DNA of 64,000 bases, from the NCBI RefSeq assembly GCF_900106535.1, contig NZ_FNOH01000022.1, positions 1 to 64,000 of the forward strand, read 5' to 3'. This stretch comes from Myxococcus xanthus. Its GTDB lineage: Bacteria; Myxococcota; Myxococcia; Myxococcales; Myxococcaceae. A program made the translations under genes and the position numbers. The notes beneath the pieces were generated by a model that was not told the DNA's origin, did no database searches, and worked only from the letters and a program-made list of their open reading frames with translations. This document shows positions 50,597 to 59,741 of this stretch, one piece after another (positions within the stretch are counted from its first letter, which is position 1; the number at the start of each line of letters is the position of its first letter).

Positions 50597-51564
50597 GCGC
50601 CGAATCGGTGAGGGTGGCGCCCTGCCAGCGCTGTGACTCCGCGCTGGAGGCGGAGGACCTGCGTTGCCCCATCTGCGGGCTGACGGCGCCGCCTCCGCCG
50701 CATGCCGCGGTGGAGCGCGCGCGGGCCCGCGTGGTGCGGTGTGATAGCTGCGGCGCGGCGGTGGAGTACTCCGTGGAGGCGAAGGCGCCCCGGTGTGGCT
50801 ACTGCGGCTCCGTCACCCATGTGGAGACGACGGCGGACCCGGTGGAGCAGGCGCAGCACTGGCTCCCCTTCACCGTGGACACCGAGGCTGCGCGCGGCGC
50901 GCTGATGGGCTTCCTGGGGCGGGGCGGCTTCTTCCGGCCGTCCGGGCTGGCACAGGAGGCCTCGCTGGAGTCGCTGCGTCCGGTGTGGTGGCCGGCGTGG
51001 ATGTTCGACGCGGGCGTGGACGTGAGCTGGACGGCGGACTCGAACGCGGGCTCGCGGCGGTCGGACTGGGCGCCGCACGCGGGCCGGACGCGCTTCGATT
51101 TCGAGGGCATCCCGGTGCCGGCCTCGCGCGGGTTGAAGGTGCGGGAGTGCGAGGCGTTGGCGCCCCACTACCAGCGAGGCTCCAGGCTGGACACACCCCA
51201 TGGACCGGAGGGCGCGCACGTCGAGCGCTTCGAGGCCACGCGCTCGGGCGCCCGGCGGAGCGTGCTGGAAGCGGTGGAGCGCCTGGCCATCGAGCGCCTC
51301 CAGCAGGGCGTCATTCCGGGCAGCCGCTTCCGGAACATCCACGTCGCCGTGGCGCTGTTCAGCCTGCGCACCCAGCGGCTGGCCCTGCCCGTGTACGTGC
51401 TGGCTTACCGATACCGCGACAAGCCGTACCGGGTGCTGGTGCACGGGCAGGATGTGCAGGTGGTGTTGGGCGAGGCGCCCATCTCCCCGTTGCGCGTGGC
51501 GGCGGTCATCCTGGCGACGCTGCTGGTGCTGGTGGCCGTGTTGTACGGCGTGGGCGTGTTGTGA
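50593..51564 (+). CDS. Zinc-ribbon membrane protein, second paralogue
   Basis: The 323-aa protein has two zinc ribbons (PCQRCDSALEAEDLRCPICG; RCDSCGAAVEYSVEAKAPRCGYCG, cited as RCDSCG and RCGYCG), a body with RPVWWPAWMFDAGVDVSW and GSRFRNIHVAVALFSLR, and a C-terminal helix (VAAVILATLLVLVAVLYGVGVL). It shares order and C-terminal sequence with the upstream gene, so the pair arose by duplication and probably forms a complex. The start overlaps the preceding stop by four bases. Confidence 0.7.
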   Translation: MSAESVRVAPCQRCDSALEAEDLRCPICGLTAPPPPHAAVERARARVVRCDSCGAAVEYSVEAKAPRCGYCGSVTHVETTADPVEQAQHWLPFTVDTEAARGALMGFLGRGGFFRPSGLAQEASLESLRPVWWPAWMFDAGVDVSWTADSNAGSRRSDWAPHAGRTRFDFEGIPVPASRGLKVRECEALAPHYQRGSRLDTPHGPEGAHVERFEATRSGARRSVLEAVERLAIERLQQGVIPGSRFRNIHVAVALFSLRTQRLALPVYVLAYRYRDKPYRVLVHGQDVQVVLGEAPISPLRVAAVILATLLVLVAVLYGVGVL

Positions 51565-51586
51565 GCCCGCCGTGACGCCACGCGCG

Positions 51587-52963
51587 TCACGGTGTGTCGG
51601 GCTCCTCGGGCGTCGTGGACTCAGGGGCCGTGTCAGAGGGCTCCGGTGGGGAAGGCGGCTGGGATGAGGAGGCCTCGGGGCGTGCCTCGTCCGGTGCCTC
51701 CGTGGCGGCGTGCTGCACGTCCGCTGCGGGTTCCACCGTCTGGGTGATGCGCGCCTCCAGCGTCAGCTCGGCCACCTGTGACAATCGGACTGCGGACCCC
51801 GCGGCTTCGCCCAGGGGCGTCTCGGACGAGGGCTCTCCGGCCAGGGCCGCTTCCTCCACGGTCAGCCCTTCCGGATGCAGCCCGCCCTCGAGCAGCTCCG
51901 CCTGGTTGCGCCGGACCGTCGCCTCCACGGCGGCCTGCTCCACCTCCTGCGCGATGGCCTGACGGCCCCGGTGGCCTCCCTGCGAATCCAGCCACGCGCG
52001 CAGCGCCTCCGCCATCTCCGCGCCCGTCTGGAACCGCTCCGAGGGGTTCTGCCGCAGCGCCCGCAGCAGGATGCACCGCAGGGGCTCGGCGACACCCGCC
52101 GCCAACCGCTCCACCTGCTCCGGGCCCACCTGGGCCATCCGCGCCGCCACCTCCTTCACGGGCATCCACGTCGGCCCTTGCGCGTGAAGCTCCAGCGGCT
52201 CCGACTCCAGCACGGGCGCCAGGTCATCCACCATCAACGGGTGCCGGCCCGTCAGCAGCTCCAGCAGCACCAGCCCCAGCGAGAACAGGTCCGACCGGGC
52301 ATCCACCTTCCGTCGCCGCAGTGCCTCGGGCGAGGCGTAGGCGATGTCACCTTTCACCAGCTCCTGGCTCGTCACCTCGCGCCCGGAGAGCGACGAGGCC
52401 GCCACCGTGAAGTGGGTCAGCTTCACCTCGCCATGGACGCCCACGCGGATGTTCCGAGGGCTCACGTCCCGGTGGACGATGTTCAGCGGCCGGCTCCACT
52501 CATCCGTGAGGCCGTGCGCGTGGCTCAGTGCATCCGCCACCTCCGCCGTCACGTGCGCCGCGAACTCCGCGGACAGGGGTCGCCGCCGCATGGCCGCCAG
52601 GTTCAGCACCGTGTCCAGCGAACGCCCTTCCACGTACTCCATCACCACGTGAGGCGCGCCGCGGTAGAGCTTCAGCAGCATCACCTTGGCGATGGCGGGA
52701 TGGTTGAGCCGGAACGTGAGGTCCACCTCCTCCACCAGCCGTCGCCGCTCCACGAACGTGGCGGGGTTGCGCAGCCGCTTCACCACTACCGGACCGCTCA
52801 GGCCATTGCGGTAGCGGCGCTGCGCCAGCATCAGCAGTTCCCCCGTGGAGCGCATCTCCAGCTTGCGGACGAACTCGAACACCGTGCCGGCCACGGTGAA
52901 CAGCACGCGTGGCCTGTGTGGACCTCCAGGAAGCTCCTCTGTCGTCGTGTCAGGCGTCATCAT
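51587..52963 (-). CDS. Hanks-type kinase with degenerate catalytic loop features (possible pseudokinase)
   Basis: The 458-aa protein has a kinase fold at about 30-290. The VAIK-like Lys (VVVKRL), HRDVSPRN and SPE are present. The glycine-rich loop is degenerate (KLEMRSTGELLML). The DFG triad reads THF (VKLTHFTVAA), so the metal-binding Asp is a His. It may bind ATP poorly or act as a scaffold. The C-terminal ~150 residues are acidic, Pro/Glu/Ser-rich and disordered. No transmembrane segment. ATG 52963. Confidence 0.8.
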   Translation of the reverse strand: MMTPDTTTEELPGGPHRPRVLFTVAGTVFEFVRKLEMRSTGELLMLAQRRYRNGLSGPVVVKRLRNPATFVERRRLVEEVDLTFRLNHPAIAKVMLLKLYRGAPHVVMEYVEGRSLDTVLNLAAMRRRPLSAEFAAHVTAEVADALSHAHGLTDEWSRPLNIVHRDVSPRNIRVGVHGEVKLTHFTVAASSLSGREVTSQELVKGDIAYASPEALRRRKVDARSDLFSLGLVLLELLTGRHPLMVDDLAPVLESEPLELHAQGPTWMPVKEVAARMAQVGPEQVERLAAGVAEPLRCILLRALRQNPSERFQTGAEMAEALRAWLDSQGGHRGRQAIAQEVEQAAVEATVRRNQAELLEGGLHPEGLTVEEAALAGEPSSETPLGEAAGSAVRLSQVAELTLEARITQTVEPAADVQHAATEAPDEARPEASSSQPPSPPEPSDTAPESTTPEEPDTP

Positions 52964-53053
52964 GGGCTCATGGACCTCTGAGGTTGAATGAAAGTGAGTG
53001 GATTTCCCGGAGGGCCAGGCGCCCAGGCCCCTCCCAATGAATGGCGGGCCGGC

Positions 53054-54226
53054 TCAGCGCCACGAGCGCAGCGTGGCCCAGAGCCGTTTCAGCGCGTCCC
53101 GCCACCGCCGCCACCCGGTGCTCGCGCGGACCTCTGTCAAAGCCCAGGGTGAGGCGGGCTCTGTGGGCGGCGCGAAGGACGCTGGCGGGCGCGCTCGCTC
53201 CGGGACACGCATCCAGTGGCGCAGCTCGCGCGCTTCCTCGTCCCCGTCGAAGAACTCCAGCGCCTCCTCGGTGACGGCCTCCTCGGGAGCGAGAGGAGGA
53301 AACAGGTGCTCATCCCAGGCCGAGTCCGCGCCCGCCAGCGCCGCGTCCAGCGCGTCGAACAGGGCCGCTCCCGAAGGAGGCCGCCCCGCCGCGGAGGGCG
53401 ACAGCAAGCGCGCCACGATGGCGTCCAACGCCTTCGGGACGCGCGGGTTGCGGACAGAGGGCAGGGGAAAGCCACCGGACTCGATGCTGGCCAGCAGCCC
53501 GGCGGGCGGCAGCTGCGTCGGATAGGGAAAGCTCCCGGTGAGCACCTCGTAGAGCACCAGCCCCAGCGAGTAGAGATCATCCGTGGGCGCGAACGCGTAA
53601 CGCGAGCCCGCGGGCCGAGGCTGCGCCCAGAAGCGCAGGGCCTCCGGGCTGCGATAGCTGGGGGTGCCCGGCGGCAGGGTGTCCTCGGTCAGCACGGGCG
53701 AGCACGCATGGTCCCCCGAGCCGAAGTCCACCAGCACCGGCTGCCCGTCCGACGCGCGAATGATGATGTTGTTGCCCTTGATGTCGCGGTGGAGCACGCC
53801 CGCGCGGTGGATGGCATCCAGCGTGAGCGCCAACTGCTGGAACACCTGCACCGCGCGCCGGGGCGTGGGCTGCGCGGCCAGGGCCCACTCGGACAGGGTG
53901 GGGCCCTCCACGTAACCCATGATGAGGACCAGGTAGCCATCGCGCGCATCCGGCCACCGCCGGTAGCCCAGCAGCTCCACGACGTTGGGGTGCTCCAGGC
54001 GCATGAGGACGTGGACCTCCTTCCAGGTTCGCGCGTCCGCCGCGGGCGAGTCCTCCTCCGAGGGGCCCTGGAGCGCGAACTTCAGCGCCACCTGCCGGCG
54101 CGTCTCGGATTCGGCCAGGAAGATGGCCCCAAAGCCCCCGGTGGCCAGCCTCCGGACGATGCGGAAGGCCCCCACCTCCTCCGACTCCTGGAGCATCAGC
54201 GGGTGCAAGCCCTCTTCCGGCATCAC
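53054..54226 (-). CDS. Serine/threonine protein kinase
   Basis: The 390-aa Hanks kinase has all key features: RLATGGFGAIFLAES, VALKFAL, KEVHVLMRLEHPNVV, LHRDIKGNNIII, VDFGSGDHA and PSYRSPEAL, then a variable tail with no membrane helix. It is probably active. GTG 54226 or ATG 54223 can start; AGGAG lies 7-10 bases upstream. The leader overlaps the palindrome at 54239-54259 and is divergent from the XRE gene, so both may share an operator. Confidence 0.88.
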   Translation of the reverse strand: MMPEEGLHPLMLQESEEVGAFRIVRRLATGGFGAIFLAESETRRQVALKFALQGPSEEDSPAADARTWKEVHVLMRLEHPNVVELLGYRRWPDARDGYLVLIMGYVEGPTLSEWALAAQPTPRRAVQVFQQLALTLDAIHRAGVLHRDIKGNNIIIRASDGQPVLVDFGSGDHACSPVLTEDTLPPGTPSYRSPEALRFWAQPRPAGSRYAFAPTDDLYSLGLVLYEVLTGSFPYPTQLPPAGLLASIESGGFPLPSVRNPRVPKALDAIVARLLSPSAAGRPPSGAALFDALDAALAGADSAWDEHLFPPLAPEEAVTEEALEFFDGDEEARELRHWMRVPERARPPASFAPPTEPASPWALTEVRASTGWRRWRDALKRLWATLRSWR

Positions 54227-54238
54227 GGATGGACTCCT

Positions 54239-54365
54239 ATTGGACCTTGGAGGTCCAATTCAGACGTGGTTCCAGCGGCTGTCATTGTGAGCGGCGTCAT
54301 GATTCAACCTTGGAGGTCCATAGCATGACGTTTGCCCTTTGAGGTAGTGTCCTGACTTGGGAGGT
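54239..54365. promoter_or_regulatory. Palindrome array between the kinase and XRE genes
   Basis: Site 1, 54239-54259, is a perfect 21-base dyad (ATTGGACCT, TGG, AGGTCCAAT). Site 2, 54307-54320, keeps the core ACCTTGGAGGTCC. Sites 3 (54336-54345, CCTTTGAGGT) and 4 (54354-54365, ACTTGGGAGGT) are weaker. Centres are about 63, 29 and 19 bases apart. They fill the divergent promoter, fitting operators for the neighbouring XRE protein. Confidence 0.6.
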
Positions 54366-54443
54366 AGGTTTCGGTGGAGGGGATGCACCAGGGTGGCGGA
54401 TGGAAACTTGCAGGACCCTGCGGGCGTGCAACCCTCGGCCGTC

Positions 54444-54896
54444 ATGCGTGAGCCCGTCGACCACAAGCTGGCAGCCGTGCTGGGAGGTGCTGCGCGTGAC
54501 GCCCGCCTGCGTCTGGGCCTCACCCAGGGCGACGTCGCCGAACGCATGGGCATGGCCATGGAGGTCTACAGTCGCCTGGAGCGCGGGAAGATGCTGCCCC
54601 GGACCCAGACGCTGCGCCGTCTGTGCGACGTGCTCCAGGTCTCCGCGGACACGCTGCTGGGCGTGGGCCGTCCCGACGGCGCGCCCGTCATGCCCCGCAA
54701 GACGGTGAAGGAAGACCCGGTGGAGCTGCGCCGCATGACGCGCAAGCTGCGGGAGCTCGAACCCGGTCAGCTCCGCGCGGTGTCCCGGGTGGTGAACGCC
54801 GTCGTCACCGTGCTGCCTCAGCCGGCGGCTCCGGCGCCCGCCGCCCCGGCGAAGCCCGCCGCGCGTGCGGCGCGCAAGCGCCGGGCGACGGGCTAG
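54444..54896 (+). CDS. XRE-family transcriptional regulator
   Basis: The 150-aa protein has an N-terminal helix-turn-helix of Xre/Cro type: LGGAARDARLRLGLTQGDVAERMGMAMEVYSRLERGKMLP, cited as RLGLTQGDVAERMGM and YSRLERGKMLPR. A C-terminal helix follows (RKLRELEPGQLRAVSRVV) and then an Ala/Pro-rich basic tail. It probably binds the palindrome array directly upstream and controls itself and the kinase gene. ATG 54444 is chosen; a GTG at 54393 with GGAGGGG upstream would add 17 residues. Confidence 0.82.
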   Translation: MREPVDHKLAAVLGGAARDARLRLGLTQGDVAERMGMAMEVYSRLERGKMLPRTQTLRRLCDVLQVSADTLLGVGRPDGAPVMPRKTVKEDPVELRRMTRKLRELEPGQLRAVSRVVNAVVTVLPQPAAPAPAAPAKPAARAARKRRATG

Positions 54897-54946
54897 CGCT
54901 GCTCAGCGCCCGCCTCGCGGCACTCCCTCCACGGCCTGGGAGCGCT

Positions 54947-56578
54947 TCATGACGCCTTTTCCCGCGCCGCGTTCACGTTGGACATCTGGCAGGGCAGGCG
55001 CGCCGTGAAGGTGGCGCCCTGGCCCAGCGTGCTTCGCACGTCGATGGTTCCACCCATGGCCTGGACGTTCTGCCGCGTGACGTACAACCCCAAGCCCAGT
55101 CCGCCGTAGTGCCGCTCGGAGACGGCGCGCTCGAACTTCTCGAAGATGCGGCCCACCGCCTCGGGGGGAATACCAATGCCTTCGTCACGGACGCTGAACC
55201 AGGCGTGCTCCGCCGTCCTGCCGACCTGTAGGTGGACGGGGTGACCCACGCCGTACTTGAGGGCATTGGAGAGGAGGTTCGATACCGCCTGCTCCAGCCG
55301 CCCCCGGTCCCACTGGCCCACCACCACCTCGTCCAGCTTCGCCTGGATGGGCGTCCCGGTGCGCTGGGACTCACCCTCGAAGCGCGCGGCCACCTCTTGG
55401 ACCAGCGCTCCCAGGTCCACCGGCTCCAGCTCCAGGTGCAGATGACCGCTGCTGATGAGCGTCACGTCCAGCAGCTCGCCCACCAGCGTCGACAGCCGCT
55501 TCACCTGCCGCTGCATGACCTCCAGGTCCGCGGGCAGCCGCTCCAGCAGCTCCGGTCCGCGCCGCTCCTGGGTGGCCCGCGCCAGCGTCTGCAGCTTCAA
55601 GCTGAGCGGCGTCAGCGGCGTCTTGAGCTCGTGGCTGGCCACGGTGAGGAACTCGTCGCGCAGCCGGATGGCCTCATCCATGGCGGCCAGCAGCCGCTCG
55701 CGCTCCTGTTCGGCCTGCTTCCGCTCGGAGATGTCGATGACGGAGCCGATGTAGCCCAGGAACTCGCCGTTCAGCCCGAAGCGGGGGCTGGCCGAGTCGA
55801 TGGCCCACCGGTACTCACCATCCTTGCGCCGCAGCCGGTAATCGAGCCGGAAGGGGCTGCGCCGCGCGTTGGCGCCGAGGAACACCGCCCCTGAATGCTC
55901 GGAGTCGTCGGGATGCACGGCCTTGAGCCAGCCGAAGCCCAGGCCTTCTGCCTCCGTCTGTCCCGTGAACTCGTACCAGGTCCGGCTGAGATAGATGCAG
56001 CGGCCGGTGACGTCCGTCACCCACAGCATCACCGGCGCGTGGTCCGCCATGTTCCGGAAGCGGGCCTCACTCTCCTGGCGTGCCAGTTGGGACGCCTTCT
56101 GCGCGGTGACCTCCCGCAGGGTGACGAAGACCCGGTCGCTCCGCTCCCTCGACGGCCGGGTCAGGGTGAGCATCACCTCGATGTGGCGGCCCCCCAGGGT
56201 CTGGAGCTCGGTCTCCAGCTCCAACCGTGTGCCGCCTTCCCAGAGCAGGAGGAGCTCGGCGGTGAAGGCCTTCAACGGCTCCGGGACGAAGACGCGGGAC
56301 CGGGACAGGGACAAGGTGCGAAGCACCTCATCCCGGGTGCGCGCTTCGAGCAGGCGTACCGTGGCCTCGTTCACATCCACGACCTTCACCCGCTCCGCGG
56401 CCTCCATCACGAACCCGGGATGCGCCGCGAGCCAGGCACGCAGGTCCTGGACGCCGGAGGCACGCAGGCTGTCGAGCGCGGCCGAAACGGCGGTGAAGTC
56501 CTCTTCCCAGAGGGAGACATCCGCTCCGTTGAACAGCTCCTGGTAGCGCGCGTCTCCGGCTGTCTCAGCCCCACCCAA
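54947..56578 (-). CDS. PAS-domain sensor histidine kinase
   Basis: The 543-aa protein has an N-terminal PAS-like domain (to about 165), a second PAS (ARFRNMADHAPVMLWVTDVTGRCIYLS, cited as NMADHAPVMLWVTDV; PAC end VIDISERKQ) and a kinase core: LTVASHELKTPLTPLSLKL, NLLSNALKYGVGHP, VRDEGIGIPPEAVGRIFEKFE and GLGLGLYVTRQNVQAMGG. Cytoplasmic, without membrane segments. TTG 56578 has AGGAG seven bases upstream, so a TTG start is likely. No partner regulator is next to it. Confidence 0.87.
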   Translation of the reverse strand: MGGAETAGDARYQELFNGADVSLWEEDFTAVSAALDSLRASGVQDLRAWLAAHPGFVMEAAERVKVVDVNEATVRLLEARTRDEVLRTLSLSRSRVFVPEPLKAFTAELLLLWEGGTRLELETELQTLGGRHIEVMLTLTRPSRERSDRVFVTLREVTAQKASQLARQESEARFRNMADHAPVMLWVTDVTGRCIYLSRTWYEFTGQTEAEGLGFGWLKAVHPDDSEHSGAVFLGANARRSPFRLDYRLRRKDGEYRWAIDSASPRFGLNGEFLGYIGSVIDISERKQAEQERERLLAAMDEAIRLRDEFLTVASHELKTPLTPLSLKLQTLARATQERRGPELLERLPADLEVMQRQVKRLSTLVGELLDVTLISSGHLHLELEPVDLGALVQEVAARFEGESQRTGTPIQAKLDEVVVGQWDRGRLEQAVSNLLSNALKYGVGHPVHLQVGRTAEHAWFSVRDEGIGIPPEAVGRIFEKFERAVSERHYGGLGLGLYVTRQNVQAMGGTIDVRSTLGQGATFTARLPCQMSNVNAAREKAS

Positions 56579-56964
56579 ATGTGTCTCCTCCGTACCCCGG
56601 CTCGGGTGGATTGAGTCGACAGCGCGGATGCGTCCACCGCGTCACAAGGATTCTGGAGCCGCCAGGAGTCAACGAACAGGCGTCTTCCTGGCGGCTCACG
56701 GTCGAACGCCTTCCTGGGGGGCCGTTACGTCCGCCCGTCCGCCCGTCCGCCCGCTCGCCTTCCGCGCCGGACCCGCCAAGGTGCGCAGGGGCGCTCCCGT
56801 TCGTCGTCTTGGCTGTTCCGTGGGCGCCGCTGCGTGTGGGCGCCTTGAACAACCGTTCAGGCCAGGGCGTGGCAATCCAACGCACCCGGCAACCTTCGAT
56901 TGGAGACGCGGCACCTTCTGGTGAGGATGCGGGGCCGGGGTCGATGACACAGATGGAGATGCGG

Positions 56965-57414
56965 ATGCGCAAGCTGGCGTTGCTGTTGTTCGTGGGGTTG
57001 TGGCTGGGCTGCCGTGCGGATGGGACTGACTCCACGGAAGGCACACTGCCCCTGCATCCCCAGGAGACGTACACGTATCCCGGGTGCGCCAACGAGGACT
57101 ACAACTGCCCGCGCTTGAAGACGGTGCACTGCGCGCTGGAGAGCCTGCGCACGGAGCGCGATAGCTGCCAGCAGGACAGTGACTGCGTGGCCGTCTCCGT
57201 CAACGGCCGGTGCACGGGCTATGGGGAGTGCCCCCCGGCGATGGTGAACACCGCCAGCCGCGCGGAGTTCGCGACGCGGGCCGCCGAGGAGGTGCTGCGC
57301 TACTGCACCGAGTCTCCCATCTGCGCCAGCACCGGCCAGTGTGCCTACCCATCCTTCGTGCCCCGCTGCAAGCAGGGGCATTGCGTGGCGGAGCCAGGCG
57401 ACGCCGGTTCCTAG
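56965..57414 (+). CDS. Cys-rich lipoprotein
   Basis: The 149-aa protein has a signal peptide with lipobox (MRKLALLLFVGLWLGC). The mature part has many Cys in pairs (CANEDYNCPRLKTVHCAL; RDSCQQDSDCVAV; CTGYGECPP; YCTESPICAS; CAYPSFVPRCKQGHC), likely forming disulfides on the cell surface or in the periplasm. ATG 56965 has GGAG eight bases upstream; ATG 56944 adds seven residues. Function unknown. Such lipoproteins are common in Myxococcus. Confidence 0.7.
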   Translation: MRKLALLLFVGLWLGCRADGTDSTEGTLPLHPQETYTYPGCANEDYNCPRLKTVHCALESLRTERDSCQQDSDCVAVSVNGRCTGYGECPPAMVNTASRAEFATRAAEEVLRYCTESPICASTGQCAYPSFVPRCKQGHCVAEPGDAGS

Positions 57415-57443
57415 GCGCTTCGACCCCGGCTCTCATGGAGCTT

Positions 57444-57453
57444 GGGGGGGGGG
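57444..57453. repeat. Ten-base G tract
   Basis: A run of 10 G in non-coding DNA between two lipoprotein genes, 131 bases upstream of the ATG at 57584. Homopolymers of this length are slippage-prone; no coding frame crosses it. Confidence 0.8.
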
Positions 57454-57583
57454 CGGGGCAGGCTGCATTCCTGCTCACCGGGTAATGACAGACGCATGCG
57501 TGCCGTCCGTGCGGGCTCCATGCGAGGTGGGTCGAGGGGGAGTCACTTGTCACGCGGACATGGGCTCACCTAGAAGGCCACGC

Positions 57584-59221
57584 ATGCTTCGCAAGCCTTT
57601 GCTCTCCTTGCTGCTCAGCGCGTCTGTCCTTTCCGCCGCGTGCTCCGACGACGAACAGAAGCCGGCTGTGCTCATCATCGACCGGGAGACGGTCGACTTC
57701 GGTGAGCTGGAGGTGGGCCAGGTCTCCCCCGAGCATCTCGTCACCGTTCGCAATGCGTCTCCGTCGGCGGTGGAGTCCGTGTCCGTCAAGGTGGAGGGCA
57801 GCGGGTTCACCATCGCCGCCAACACCTGCGAGCGCTTCCTCGATGCGGGCATGGAGTGCGAGGTGCGGGTGCGGTTCTCGCCCCGGCTGGCGGGGCCGAG
57901 CGAGGCCCGCCTCAAGGTGGAGGGCGCTCCCGACGTGGACAGCGCGATCCTCAAGGGCATGGGCGTCGGCTATGTGGAGGTGCGGAGCCTGCCCGGTGAC
58001 GGAGCGCACGTGGTGGCCGAGGAGGAAGGCTGGTTCTGCGGCGAGCCGTGCAAGGTGCCTGTCCGCAAGGCGCAGGTGACCCTCCGGACCGCGCCGGCGG
58101 GGATTCCGACCTGGGGCGGAGACTGTGTCGTGGTGGCGGGCGGCGGCTGCTCGCTCGTCATCGACGGGACGAAGGTCGTCTCCCTGGAGGCGCTCGATTC
58201 CCTCCTGCGGTGGGAGGCGCGGCGGGGCGCTCATCCGCGGAGCGTGGCGGTTTCGGCCGGTGGTGACATCGCCGTCCTGGAGGCCGGGCAGTTGCAGCGG
58301 CTCAGCAGCACCGGGGAGGTGCTTTGGTCGGTCTCCCTGAGCGACGGGGTGGCGATGGCCCTGGATGGCGCGAGCAATGCCTACGTGGTGGACTCCTCCG
58401 GGCGGGTGACCCGGTACGACCCGAGCGGGCAGGTGCTGTGGACCGCGTTGGTGGCTGTCGAGAATCCCAGCTGGCCCGAGCTCGCGGTGAGCGCCAGCGG
58501 GCACGTCTACGTGCTGTTGAGCCTGGGCAACCATGAAATTGCGCGTCAACTCAAGCTCATCGCCGTCTCGCCGCAGGCTGCCGAGCGCTGGAGCCTGCTC
58601 TTCAATGAGGGCCAGTTCAACTACACCTGGGGCTTGGCGGTGAATGCCCAGGGTGAGGTCTATCTGGCCGGCAGTGTGCACAACCGGGACGCGACGTCCG
58701 GGCAGTCGGTGTTCGTGAAGTCCTACTTGCGGAAGTACAGCGCCGAGGGCGCCATCCGGTGGGAGACTCAGGACATCGGGAGCCTCTTCGCCGTCAACCC
58801 CGAGGGCGCGACGAGCACCCTCTCCCCCGGGGACGGAACCACCGAGGGCTTCACCCAGCGGTGGATTGGTGCGAACGGGATGACGCAGTGGAACGCGGCG
58901 GTCTCGAACGTGCCGGGCGTGGTCACCCTGCAGACCTTCTCGCCCTCCGGCACGCTGCTCATCGGCGGGCACGAACTCCTCGCAGGCGGAACGGAGATTG
59001 GTCGAGGCTGGTTCGCGGCGATGAACCTCACGACCCGCGCGCTCGGCCCGGTGACCTATGTCGAGGGGAGCACAGGGGGCGGAGGCCCGGTCCGTATCAG
59101 CGGCCTCGCGCTCACCCCGGGAGGTCATGTCGTGGTGACCGGTGGCTTCAGCGCCACTTGGGACCAGGACGGGGGCTTCATCCGGGTGTACGACGGGCGC
59201 GTGCTCACGGGCGTGCCGTAG
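57584..59221 (+). CDS. Lipoprotein with Ig-like domain and beta-propeller-like repeats
   Basis: The 545-aa protein has a lipobox (LLLSASVLSAAC) and then a choice-of-anchor/MSP-like beta domain (VDFGELEVGQVSPEHLVTVRN; EVRVRFSPRLAGPSEARLKV, in parts). Later come strand repeats like LAVSASGHVYVLLSLG, LAVNAQGEVYLAGSV, LALTPGGHVVVTGGF, typical of beta-propeller sensor-like lipoproteins. It likely sits on the outer membrane and binds something. ATG 57584; an in-frame ATG at 57560 is less likely. Single gene. Confidence 0.75.
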   Translation: MLRKPLLSLLLSASVLSAACSDDEQKPAVLIIDRETVDFGELEVGQVSPEHLVTVRNASPSAVESVSVKVEGSGFTIAANTCERFLDAGMECEVRVRFSPRLAGPSEARLKVEGAPDVDSAILKGMGVGYVEVRSLPGDGAHVVAEEEGWFCGEPCKVPVRKAQVTLRTAPAGIPTWGGDCVVVAGGGCSLVIDGTKVVSLEALDSLLRWEARRGAHPRSVAVSAGGDIAVLEAGQLQRLSSTGEVLWSVSLSDGVAMALDGASNAYVVDSSGRVTRYDPSGQVLWTALVAVENPSWPELAVSASGHVYVLLSLGNHEIARQLKLIAVSPQAAERWSLLFNEGQFNYTWGLAVNAQGEVYLAGSVHNRDATSGQSVFVKSYLRKYSAEGAIRWETQDIGSLFAVNPEGATSTLSPGDGTTEGFTQRWIGANGMTQWNAAVSNVPGVVTLQTFSPSGTLLIGGHELLAGGTEIGRGWFAAMNLTTRALGPVTYVEGSTGGGGPVRISGLALTPGGHVVVTGGFSATWDQDGGFIRVYDGRVLTGVP

Positions 59222-59363
59222 CGCCCTCTCCGCGCGGGGACCACGTCTCCACCGCTGCATCGCCAGGTGGCCGGTAACGGACTGTTCCACGGGACGGGCC
59301 AATCCCTGACGCCGGTGCGCCCGCTTCCGGGAACAGCCACCCTGGTAGAGTCCCGCCCCAGCC

Positions 59364-59741
59364 ATGACGACCCTTCGCAAGGTGATGCTCGTTGACGATG
59401 AAGATGACATCCGCACCATCGGCAATCTCAGCCTCAGCCGTGTGGGGGGATGGCAGACGGTGCTCGCCGCGTCTGGCGCGGAGGCCCTGGAGAAGGCCCG
59501 CACGGAGAAGCCCGACCTCATCTTGCTGGACGTGATGATGCCGGGCATGGACGGGCCCACCACCTTCGGCCGGCTGCGCGCCGAGGAGTCCACGGCGCAC
59601 ACGCCCATCATCTTCATGACGGCGAAAATCCAGAAACAGGAGGTCGCCCGCTATCTGGAGCTGGGCGCGCTGGGCGTCATCGGGAAGCCCTTCGACCCGA
59701 TGACGTTGCCCCAGGAGATTCGCGAGTTGGTGCCAGGGTGA
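59364..59741 (+). CDS. Single-domain response regulator
   Basis: The 125-aa CheY-like receiver has MLVDDEDDIR, phosphoacceptor LILLDVMMPGMDG (Asp near 54), IIFMTAK (Thr) and VIGKPFDP (Lys), all key residues present. No output domain. It is the first gene of a three-gene set with overlapping starts (GTGA with the hybrid kinase). ATG 59364. Confidence 0.9.
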   Translation: MTTLRKVMLVDDEDDIRTIGNLSLSRVGGWQTVLAASGAEALEKARTEKPDLILLDVMMPGMDGPTTFGRLRAEESTAHTPIIFMTAKIQKQEVARYLELGALGVIGKPFDPMTLPQEIRELVPG

